Made by a program: the position numbers and the translations under genes
In this document: in pieces, positions 8,901 through 13,840 of the stretch
Numbering within the stretch: position 1 is the first letter of the stretch
How the letters are laid out: every line of letters begins with the position of its first letter
Notes under the pieces: generated by a model
What the model was told of the DNA's origin: nothing
The model's database searches: none
Seen by the model: the letters and a program-made list of their open reading frames with translations, nothing else
Assembly: GCA_023409615.1 (NCBI GenBank)
Contig: JAEYRF010000203.1
Coordinates: 1-16,994, forward strand
Origin: Bacillota bacterium
GTDB lineage: Bacteria; Bacillota; Clostridia; Acetivibrionales; DTU013
Length of the DNA: 16,994 bases
Reading direction: 5' to 3'

Positions 8901-11019
8901 GGCTTTCATTATAGTTGCTTGTATAATTTCTCCACTCAATATTTGTCACCTTGTCAAATCTTACATCGATATAATTCAACATCTCCCCTGCTACAGTCTC
9001 CCTGCTGTTAGCCTCCATCTCAAAGCTCATAGGCAGAGGGACATCTGTATCCACATCACCGAGAGTTGTAAAGCTGACGATGATAGAGCGGTCCGACATC
9101 TCAGCTACTGTCGGATCTGCCGGATCGCCATCAACACCCGTTTTTGTGGTAAACATCTGTAAATAATATACTGTATTGGGTATCAGGAATGTCGGATAAT
9201 AATCATCTTCTTCATCAAGGGGAATGGTCCCGGTTTCAAAATTTCCGTCCTCATCTATATCGGTCTCCCATTGAAAAAGATCAAACGCATCCAGCGTATA
9301 CTCCAGCCTGTTCCCTAAGTCCTTTATTTTCGGCGACTTCGCACTGATATATTTTACCCGGCGGAATTCCGCATTGTAAATATTATTGCCCCATTGCTCT
9401 CCGTTGATGTAAATCGGCAGCTTCTTAGTGGTTTCCGTTTGGTTTGTGCTTAATAAAAAGTGAAAATACAAGTCATTCTTCATTGTGTCATCCCAGACGA
9501 GAGGCTTATCCCAGGTCAGCTTGATATCAGTTGATTTGACAGTGGTAGTCTCAGGCGGCGGAGGGATTCCGTCATCCGGTTTCATCACATCCTGTACATT
9601 CAACGTTCTATCATTTACAGCAATCCCCGTAGGCAAAGGCGGTCTGCTGGTATCTGTGGTCAACGTATACGGCATAGACAAAGACTCCAGCCTGTCTTCC
9701 GCGCCATTGGATTTTACGACAATTTTGTAATGAATAGTATTGTTGGGATTCACTCCTTGAATAACAGTTAGCGCGTACTCTCCACTGAAAAAGGAATCAT
9801 CCATTGTCTTCTTAATGACCCAATCGCCCGGCGTAGCTGGCAGATCCGTAGCCTGCACTTCATAATATAGCTGCGGCAGCTGAAGGCTGCCTTGATTAAG
9901 CCTGTAAATTTTAACATAAATATTATTTGCGCTATCCTTTGTAAGTTGGAATCGAATCGGTGTGTTTGTATAAGGCCTTTCGCCAAAAAGAAGGCTCCCT
10001 CCCTGATCCTCCTGTCTTCCAAAAACGATGGCTTGCACATCCTTTGGCACAGCATCATCATTTCTATAAATGGGCTTAATGTTCATATAATAAACTGTTC
10101 CCGGAAATATATCAGGATCCTGTAGTATATAAGGATAAGCTGGATTCTCTTCATTAGGAGGCTCTACAACTGACGAGTCATCTTTTCTGCCCCACAATTC
10201 AAAGGTCATCATTTGATTTGATATATTTGTTGTTACGCTAATTTCTTCGGCCATTCCGGAAACTGATGCTTTGTAATCATCCTGATTAACAGTGTCTTGC
10301 CTGATATTGATAGCCGCCTGACTGGATCCGGAATTGAGGATGTTCAGATCTGAGGAAATATTTATCCTGAAATCGAGTACTGAAAGAACTCTCCCATCCA
10401 TATAGATATCACTTAAAGCTTCTTGCATATATTCTTTTACAGTATCTTTATTGGCAGCTTCAAAGACATTATTGGCTGTATTTGGATCAGCATCCGGATA
10501 TATCGTATTATTCGGGTCATAGAAGGCTTTTGGCATTTTCCAGCTTAACTTTAGCCTTGGGTATTTTCCGATTTCCTGCCCGCCTCCCGGAAGAGTATCG
10601 TAAGGCTGGTCCGGAGCAGTAGAGGTGAACGTAATGGAAGGCAGGAAAAACATCAATCCTCTGCCAATCGGTTCACCTGTCGGGTTACCGTCGACATCTA
10701 CAGAACCATAAAGTGTAACGCGAATATCATAAATATAGTCCGCTTTCAATCCTGTAATCGTTGCACTGTTCTCACCGATGACCGTGATCGCGGGAGCCGC
10801 TACCGCATTGTTATTTATATCCGGCGTATGATATGTGACCACTGCGGCTTGCGCTCCTGTAAGGTTCCAACTTATTATGAGCGTTCCGTTGTTATAGCTT
10901 TCACGGTTGATCGTGACAGCTGCAGCCTCGGCAAAAACCACGGTCAATGAACTGCCAAGAATAGTGTATATAATAATCAATGCCATGAAAATAGCTGTTT
11001 TTTTTCTGATATGAGCCAT
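5908..11019 (-). CDS. Very large secreted fibronectin type III repeat protein with C-terminal SLH domains (1703 aa)
   Basis: First gene of the two-gene surface-protein operon. I start it at the ATG at 11019 rather than the more upstream in-frame ATG at 11127: only the former gives a clean signal peptide (MAHIRKKTAIFMALIIIYT..., cleavage near VFA-EA) and it has a GGAGGG ribosome site nine bases away. Residues of about 32-1250 carry about eight FN3-like units recognised by their closing strands (DYIYDIRVTLYG, GTVYYMNIKPI, NTVYYLQMFTT, NTTYYFTVRTRL, NKLYYFSLKSV, NSYYDIKVVKG, NTKYHIKIRAV). A charged linker (DDYDDKDREEQQ) leads to a stalk region like that of the downstream paralogue (shared VDMTGL/IDLKTM, a RP-containing strand, a PYTLYDG/ILYEYTP strand). 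The last about 175 residues are three SLH repeats beginning IGDVPEGHWAESY; only the last has TRAE, the others read TCGE and RQET. Probably anchored to the cell wall; function otherwise unknown. Confidence 0.9.
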   Translation of the reverse strand: MAHIRKKTAIFMALIIIYTILGSSLTVVFAEAAAVTINRESYNNGTLIISWNLTGAQAAVVTYHTPDINNNAVAAPAITVIGENSATITGLKADYIYDIRVTLYGSVDVDGNPTGEPIGRGLMFFLPSITFTSTAPDQPYDTLPGGGQEIGKYPRLKLSWKMPKAFYDPNNTIYPDADPNTANNVFEAANKDTVKEYMQEALSDIYMDGRVLSVLDFRINISSDLNILNSGSSQAAINIRQDTVNQDDYKASVSGMAEEISVTTNISNQMMTFELWGRKDDSSVVEPPNEENPAYPYILQDPDIFPGTVYYMNIKPIYRNDDAVPKDVQAIVFGRQEDQGGSLLFGERPYTNTPIRFQLTKDSANNIYVKIYRLNQGSLQLPQLYYEVQATDLPATPGDWVIKKTMDDSFFSGEYALTVIQGVNPNNTIHYKIVVKSNGAEDRLESLSMPYTLTTDTSRPPLPTGIAVNDRTLNVQDVMKPDDGIPPPPETTTVKSTDIKLTWDKPLVWDDTMKNDLYFHFLLSTNQTETTKKLPIYINGEQWGNNIYNAEFRRVKYISAKSPKIKDLGNRLEYTLDAFDLFQWETDIDEDGNFETGTIPLDEEDDYYPTFLIPNTVYYLQMFTTKTGVDGDPADPTVAEMSDRSIIVSFTTLGDVDTDVPLPMSFEMEANSRETVAGEMLNYIDVRFDKVTNIEWRNYTSNYNESLYSYNIFYDLYMNSRTDTNPVLIGTTEDLNGDVLFTGADDVQSSSVRARISSFTLSDPPTPEETAVNNRFGSNLLPNTTYYFTVRTRLVIQKRDDHTDRSSKESISTAILPVTTIRLDVTEPDDSMRKPLAPTDFDIAVDSRGNQLISGTSVTFTWKRQEDDVIYQLIRTTGKISPTDGLSVYENDPEYESFLQEYDTISDGLEDDAVYLDPVPGLGVPPAYPEGFTYDPVTDICKYTVDKRMFPNKLYYFSLKSVRVDDNRDLLFSSPGNVTASVWASIPVTTSLIDAPASLEVVLNAELGFYWTDVTAGMTAEDYKIYVKGPSDADYKLMTRSQTTIVKDSDGKTYYGRISGLKTNSYYDIKVVKGSNTLIYEKSSLQTRDGYHELEVRWIGMPIDDFARYEIAIMEEGGAEYIPLTAADLQQYTDKVNSVLPYYTEETARTINSQSLYYYARIKSAYIELPGGIKTRQPLRANTKYHIKIRAVKVDPTESDLISYSKYIGPVNTRTEFNQDDYDDKDREEQQKAVFLDKMNSLEKGYYWRVAIDRRQATAILLKGERVSDAIRNSAGDTFTVDMTGLSVNINTDEIYIPVSVIKTMNALNRSLMIRTVGAELMLRPTTLDASVNEQIKGLLSKKEVEDLYIKLIILRSVSSSKAIPSNQLRVSDINEIDIHAMGLSTTDVKLEELFHSKLYDEESGLVSEKLSMLQNTYVGAGTSSLELINKYTQNLVNMIEEELSVYIDSTLKTARLVNAVSEINTFGAPCSVNLSFSQSNGVKIPYTLYDGSTGWQKVTANTTQLASSVRFNLQKTGKYVILAAQSSIGDVPEGHWAESYITSLASIYDLGSVFPGIQNSFMPDNKATCGEVVLLYELVVGKSAELSGLNIKQKSEKLGLDSLIHPNTLVRNVQRQETAAILIKLLSVKKGVSTAALKAGGRMMIADESSIAQEYFQPVLIIMDIDVMGLDSNSRFNPSNQMTRAEVVAAYVRLLKLTGDLK

Positions 11020-11100
11020 TAAAAGTAACCCTCCAGTTTTTGCATTCCTGCCTTCAGAATTTATACAGACCCAAATTCTCTGTAGTCTGTTTTTGCCAAA
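11020..11100 (-). promoter_or_regulatory. 5' leader of the FN3/SLH operon with two competing stems
   Basis: Reading the minus strand toward the ATG at 11019, ACAGAC (11090-11085) can pair with GTCTGT (11070-11065), while AGAATTT (11079-11073), lying in that loop, can pair perfectly with AAATTCT (11062-11056). The two stems are interleaved, so they are either mutually exclusive or form a pseudoknot, although the two-base connecting loop makes a true H-type pseudoknot unlikely. Downstream lies the GGAGGG ribosome site. I do not recognise a known riboswitch: the conserved cores of c-di-GMP-I elements are absent. No convincing -35/-10 pair was found further upstream. Confidence 0.3.
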
Positions 11101-11199
11101 GATGCTCCTCAACATATATATCGGCATTTTATTGTTGAAATTAATGGCGCGTGACTGCTCAAAGGTTACAATTTGGTTTCAAATTCTAGCAAATAATCA

Positions 11200-11228
11200 T
11201 TGCATTTTTACATATTATGGTATATATT
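11200..11228 (+). promoter_or_regulatory. Possible promoter of the prepilin peptidase gene
   Basis: TTGCAT (11200-11205) is separated by 17 bases from TATATT (11223-11228). The -35 matches TTGACA only in its first three bases, but a TGG triplet before TATATA gives an extended -10 flavour. It lies 44 bases before the ATG, which has an excellent AGGAGGGG ribosome site. Weak call. Confidence 0.3.
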
Positions 11229-11271
11229 GTAATTAATCCTTTCACTTTAGTTACAGGAGGGGAAGAAAAAT

Positions 11272-11919
11272 ATGCTGATAAGAATCGTGGTTCTGTTTCT
11301 CATTCTAACTGTAGCAATGGCTACCGATTTCCGACGCTACAGGATATATAATCTATTAATAGCCTTAGGACTTGCGCTTGGTCTAGTTCTGAATTGCATT
11401 CAAAGCGGCTTGTCAGGAATTCTCGGGTCTCTCATGGCAGCTGTTGTTCCTGCAGCAGCACTCATTATGTTTTTTGCACTAAGAATGCTTGGTGCCGGTG
11501 ACATCAAACTATTTTGTGTCATCGGATCGATTATGGGCATAGAATTCATCTTATATTCCATGATTTTTTCCTTTCTTGCAGGGGGCTTTATTGCCCTTGC
11601 TATAATGCTTGAAAGGAGAAATGTTAAGGAAAGGTTCATGCACATCGCCACATATTTGAGGTCCATCTATCTTTCACATACAATGATTCCATATACAAAT
11701 TTTAATGATAAAAGTGACGGAGCGAAGTTTCACTTTACACCTGCAATAACAGTCGGCTGCTGCATTCAGCTTTTAATCATGATGAATCATGATATAATAT
11801 CCTCAACCATGAGGATATTATATGCCTCCGGCAGAACTAGCCCGCCGTGCGAAATTTTTGGTTTCACCAAAACGCACATGGCTAATTATATCATGAATCT
11901 ATTCGGATTCATGATATAA
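11272..11919 (+). CDS. A24-family prepilin peptidase (type IV prepilin leader peptidase, short CpaA-like form)
   Basis: Integral membrane aspartic protease that cleaves the leader of type IV pilin-like precursors at the cytoplasmic face. The protein has about six hydrophobic segments and both catalytic aspartates in their family motifs: Asp19 in ATDFRRYRIYN and Asp77 in the GAGDIK signature (GxGDxK). It lacks the zinc-binding N-terminal methyltransferase part of PilD, so it is the short CpaA/TadV-like type. The start has AGGAGGGG nine bases upstream. The expected end is the last membrane helix, HFTPAITVGCCIQLLIMM (to about residue 171); the final 44 residues are hydrophilic, unlike the family, and are encoded entirely by the triple-hairpin repeat element beginning at 11784. 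The TAA stop lies inside a TATAAT box. No pilin, assembly ATPase or platform gene is present in the window, so its substrates must be encoded elsewhere. Divergent from the FN3/SLH operon. Confidence 0.9.
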   Translation: MLIRIVVLFLILTVAMATDFRRYRIYNLLIALGLALGLVLNCIQSGLSGILGSLMAAVVPAAALIMFFALRMLGAGDIKLFCVIGSIMGIEFILYSMIFSFLAGGFIALAIMLERRNVKERFMHIATYLRSIYLSHTMIPYTNFNDKSDGAKFHFTPAITVGCCIQLLIMMNHDIISSTMRILYASGRTSPPCEIFGFTKTHMANYIMNLFGFMI

Positions 11920-11927
11920 TAACCTCA
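11784..11927. repeat. Triple-hairpin element with four copies of a TGATATAAT-containing sequence
   Basis: Three inverted repeats stand side by side. H1: a perfect 14-bp stem 11792-11805 / 11810-11823 with loop ACCA. H2: TAGCC, GTGCG and TTTTGGT (11838-11862) pair with ACCAAAA, CGCAC and GGCTA (11866-11884), interrupted by small internal loops. H3: a perfect 15-bp stem 11885-11899 / 11906-11920 with loop TATTCG. The outer copies, 11784-11805 and 11906-11927, form a 22-bp direct repeat with 20 identities; the inner arms of H1 and H3 are partial copies in reverse orientation. The plus-strand copies contain an extended -10 (TGATATAAT). It may be a small non-autonomous mobile or REP-like element, or a composite operator. 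It encodes the atypical tail of the prepilin peptidase and reaches the first base of the next gene. Confidence 0.75.
11912..11920 (+). promoter_or_regulatory. Extended -10 promoter element just before the shikimate-kinase-like gene
   Basis: TGA-TATAAT at 11912-11920 is a perfect TGn-TATAAT extended -10. A transcript beginning about seven bases after it would start at or next to the ATG at 11927, giving a nearly leaderless mRNA, which fits the absence of any Shine-Dalgarno sequence there. No -35 match is seen 16-18 bases upstream. An identical box lies at 11790-11798 in the other copy of the repeat. Inference from sequence only. Confidence 0.35.
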
Positions 11928-12448
11928 TGAATAAATTATTAGGTAATAAAAATGTTGTACTTATTGGAATGCCGGGCGCCGGTAAAAGCACTGTTGGCGT
12001 TTTGCTTGCAAAGGCTCTTAAAATGCCTTTTATAGATACGGATTTGCTGATTCAAAAGCAGGAAAACCGCTATCTGCAAGAGCTTATCAATACGTGTGGC
12101 ATGAATGAATTTTTAAAGATTGAAGAAAACGTCATTCTGGGGCTCGATGCAGAGAATACTGTCATTGCCACCGGTGGCAGTGCTGTGTACAGTGAAGCAG
12201 CTATAAATCATCTCAAATCAAACGGGATCCTTATTTTTCTTAACTCAAAGATGTACCAGCTGGAGCGCAGGTTAAAAAATGCTCATACCCGCGGTATCGC
12301 AATGAAGAGCGGACAAACACTGCACAATCTTTATCTTGAAAGGCTGCCATTATATAAAAAGTACGCAGATGTGGAAATTGACTGTTCTAAAAAGCACATT
12401 GAGACTATTGTCACTGATATTAAAAATGGGCTGCAAAAATTTAATTAA
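11927..12448 (+). CDS. Shikimate-kinase-like P-loop kinase with altered substrate site
   Basis: A 173-residue protein with the length and layout of AroK-type kinases: Walker A loop GMPGAGKST (residues 14-22), the FIDTD motif (Asp37, Asp39), a GG-containing strand ATGGSAV (81-87), a lid with TRG (121-123), and the adenine-side ERLPLY motif (Arg139). However, the arginine of the canonical FRxxE motif that holds the shikimate carboxylate (Arg58 in E. coli) is replaced: here the sequence is EFLKIEE. The canonical GGG is GGS. So ATP binding looks intact but shikimate phosphorylation is doubtful; it may be a subfamily with another small-molecule substrate. No other aromatic-pathway gene is adjacent. 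There is no Shine-Dalgarno sequence before the ATG (CCTC precedes it), and an in-frame TGA at 11912 excludes an upstream start. It begins seven bases after the prepilin peptidase stop and is followed by a terminator. Confidence 0.8.
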   Translation: MNKLLGNKNVVLIGMPGAGKSTVGVLLAKALKMPFIDTDLLIQKQENRYLQELINTCGMNEFLKIEENVILGLDAENTVIATGGSAVYSEAAINHLKSNGILIFLNSKMYQLERRLKNAHTRGIAMKSGQTLHNLYLERLPLYKKYADVEIDCSKKHIETIVTDIKNGLQKFN

Positions 12449-12486
12449 AATAATTTTTTAGAAAAATGTATAAAAAGTACTAAAGA

Positions 12487-12528
12487 GGGTCAATAATAAC
12501 TGTGACCTCACAAAATACATTTTGACCC
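12487..12528 (-). terminator. Possible terminator or long-loop inverted repeat for the minus-strand membrane-protein gene
   Basis: GGGTCAA (12487-12493) pairs with TTGACCC (12522-12528) across a 28-base loop. On the minus strand the stem is followed by TCTTTAGTACTTTTT, a loosely T-rich run, so it could stop transcription arriving from 12623. The long loop makes this weak. Confidence 0.2.
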
Positions 12529-12536
12529 CCTTTACA

Positions 12537-12566
12537 TGGTTAGTCATCAGACTAACCACCTTTTTT
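12537..12566 (+). terminator. Rho-independent terminator after the shikimate-kinase-like gene
   Basis: A perfect 9-bp stem TGGTTAGTC / GACTAACCA (12537-12545 and 12550-12558) with loop ATCA, followed after CC by six thymines (12561-12566). It lies about 90 bases after the stop codon at 12448 and separates the plus-strand pair from the convergent membrane-protein gene. Confidence 0.75.
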
Positions 12567-12622
12567 GCCCACTTTTAGTTTTCCGACACCATTGTCTATC
12601 CATTTCATTCAATTTGTGAAAA

Positions 12623-13141
12623 TTACCATGTACGGCTCTTTGAGCTGCTCCTCCCAAAAAACATAATCAATCCGCCGCCTATAAGGATCAGTGGTATCAC
12701 AACTGCAAGGTCGACTGTACTCAGGAATACCCTGAAAAACATGACGATAAAGCAAGCAGCAGCAATACCGGCGATGATACAAATGCCTGTCAGAAGTCCT
12801 TTAGGCCTGCCAACATGCATGTACAGCTGGAACAACCCAACAGCAACACCAAGCAGGTATACAGGCCACGTATATTCTGCAAACCGCCAGTTCGTTGCCG
12901 TCTCAAAGAAGAACAGCAGTCCATAAGTGGTAAGTATACCACCTGGAACTAACAATCCGGGTGCCTTTAGTGATACATAATATGCCAGCTCAAAACCGGC
13001 TCCTGCCAAGAGTATAATCATCGGCCAAAAGTCATCCGGGCCAAGGGAAATCAGCGGTTTATTAAAAAGGAAACGCGCTGCAAGCAGAAGTCCGCCAATA
13101 ATCACCAATAGTCCGCCAAGTGCTGAATTGGATTTTCTCAT
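12623..13141 (-). CDS. Small multi-pass membrane protein, LiaF transmembrane / DUF5668-like
   Basis: A 172-residue, strongly hydrophobic protein with about six membrane segments (roughly residues 8-25, 38-56, 58-78, 90-110, 116-136 and 144-162) and a short basic tail (GRSSSKSRTW). The N-terminal pattern, a charged MRKSNS followed by a glycine-rich first helix ALGGLLVIIGGLLLAARFLF and then an FWPMIIL helix, resembles the membrane part of LiaF-type envelope-stress proteins. The C-terminal soluble LiaF domain is absent, so a sensing role is not shown. The start has a GGAGG ribosome site seven bases upstream. It is monocistronic: convergent with the kinase gene downstream and separated from the next upstream gene by 253 bp holding a promoter candidate and the DnaA-box cluster. 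Confidence 0.75.
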   Translation of the reverse strand: MRKSNSALGGLLVIIGGLLLAARFLFNKPLISLGPDDFWPMIILLAGAGFELAYYVSLKAPGLLVPGGILTTYGLLFFFETATNWRFAEYTWPVYLLGVAVGLFQLYMHVGRPKGLLTGICIIAGIAAACFIVMFFRVFLSTVDLAVVIPLILIGGGLIMFFGRSSSKSRTW

Positions 13142-13174
13142 GATACTACCTCCAATGCAATATGTTTACATTTG

Positions 13175-13203
13175 ATAATACTCATGAGCAGTTCATTTGT
13201 CTG
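13175..13203 (-). promoter_or_regulatory. Likely promoter of the membrane-protein gene
   Basis: On the minus strand, CAGACA (13203-13198, four of six bases of TTGACA) is followed after exactly 17 bases by TATTAT (13180-13175, five of six). Transcription would begin near 13168 and give a 5' leader of about 27 bases including the GGAGG ribosome site. The DnaA-box cluster begins 28 bases upstream of the -35. Confidence 0.4.
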
Positions 13204-13230
13204 AAAAAATAATCCTCAGAACGTTCGTTT

Positions 13231-13322
13231 TGTGGATATGCTCCTGTGGATAATGTTGATAAGTCTGTGTATAACCTTAGATTTAAGGGCAGAAAGCTGT
13301 GGATGTTCAATTGTTATTCACA
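13231..13322. promoter_or_regulatory. Cluster of DnaA-box-like sequences
   Basis: Against the DnaA box TTATCCACA / TTATNCACA I find on the minus strand: 13245-13253 (perfect, TGTGGATAA as written), 13266-13274 (TGTGTATAA, a perfect TTATNCACA match), 13231-13239 (TGTGGATAT, one mismatch), 13254-13262 (TGTTGATAA, one mismatch) and 13298-13306 (TGTGGATGT, two mismatches). On the plus strand: 13314-13322 (TTATTCACA, matching TTATNCACA). So there are three consensus matches plus three near matches in 92 bases, followed by an AT-rich stretch at 13335-13410. No dnaA or dnaN gene is in the window. This could be an origin-like region or a DnaA-binding cluster outside oriC; B. subtilis has such clusters. 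Confidence 0.55.
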
Positions 13323-13338
13323 CAGCCCCTGCCCTCAA
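13283..13338. repeat. Large imperfect hairpin beside the DnaA boxes
   Basis: AGGGCAG (13286-13292) pairs with CTGCCCT (13329-13335), and inside it GCTGTG (13296-13301) pairs with CACAGC (13321-13326), with AAA / CC as an internal loop and a 19-base apical loop. A flanking TT/AA pair extends the base after one mismatch. The inner arms overlap the two innermost DnaA-box-like sequences, which lie in opposite orientation. No T-run follows on either strand, so it is not an obvious terminator. Confidence 0.6.
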
Positions 13339-13394
13339 GTAGTATTATAACATGGTAATCAAGGTATAATAGCGCATATGCATTTTAAGTGTTA

Positions 13395-13825
13395 TTATAC
13401 AATAAATTTTGAAACTAGGTTGATCAGTTTCTCTGCATTTTGCTGAGATTTTACGGCCTGCTCAACTACTTCACTAGATCTGTTTGCCACCTCTGTGGTC
13501 TTTTCTGCGATATTCGCCGTGCCTTCAGCCCCTTCGTTAGTAGCGGCAGTAACCTCAGCGATCGCCTTAATCATATTCTGGATTGAAGCAAATAACTCTT
13601 CTGAGGTTGAACTGAACTCCATGATAATACTATTTACGACAGAGGCATCTGCGCTATATTGCTCCGTTGCATGAAGCATTTGCTTATAATCATTGTCCAC
13701 ATCGTCGGATACGAACCCAAGCAGTTCATGCTCAGCTGCACCCTTAAGCTCTTTTCTTTCTTTACTGTTTTCACACCTTTTGCAATCTTATCTGCATTTT
13801 GCATTTTGATATGAATTTTTGCCAT
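13395..13825 (-). pseudogene. Frame-disrupted C-terminal fragment of a methyl-accepting chemotaxis protein
   Basis: An ATG at 13825 follows a strong AGGAGG ribosome site and opens a 63-codon frame (MAKIHIKMQNADKIAKGV...) that soon stops resembling anything. In another frame, open from 13787 to the TAA at 13395, the sequence reads ELKGAAEHELLGFVSDDVD, then DNDYKQMLHATEQYSADASV, FSSTSEELFASIQNMIKAI, ATNEGAEGTANIAEKT and a final NLVSKFIV. This is the descending helix and C-terminus of a chemoreceptor signalling domain. The two frames differ by a -1 shift, best placed in the AAGAAAGAAAAG tract at 13762-13751. If joined it would make about 142 residues without sensor, HAMP or the receptor tip. It lies 15 bp downstream of the GGDEF-EAL gene in the same direction. 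Most likely a decayed remnant; a natural frameshift is less likely. The shorter frame could also start at a GTG at 13700 (101 residues). Confidence 0.7.
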
Positions 13826-13840
13826 AACATATCCTCCTGC

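Noticed and set aside
11020..11100. c-di-GMP-I (GEMM) riboswitch in front of the FN3-SLH operon
   Set aside because: A GGCAAA stretch is present, but the ACGCAAAGC core and the tetraloop-receptor arrangement are missing.
11020..11127. 36-residue N-terminal extension of the larger FN3-SLH protein starting at 11127
   Set aside because: It would put a non-hydrophobic segment before the signal peptide; the ATG at 11019 has GGAGGG upstream and starts directly with the signal peptide.
11784..11927. CRISPR array or insertion sequence
   Set aside because: The repeats differ in orientation and spacing, there are no spacers of uniform length, and no transposase or cas gene is in the window.
13219..13228. 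AGAACGTTCG palindrome as a LexA (SOS) box
   Set aside because: The Gram-positive LexA box needs four bases between GAAC and GTTC; here the half-sites touch.
13283..13338. Rho-independent terminator of the chemoreceptor remnant
   Set aside because: The stem is good, but no thymine run follows it on the minus strand.
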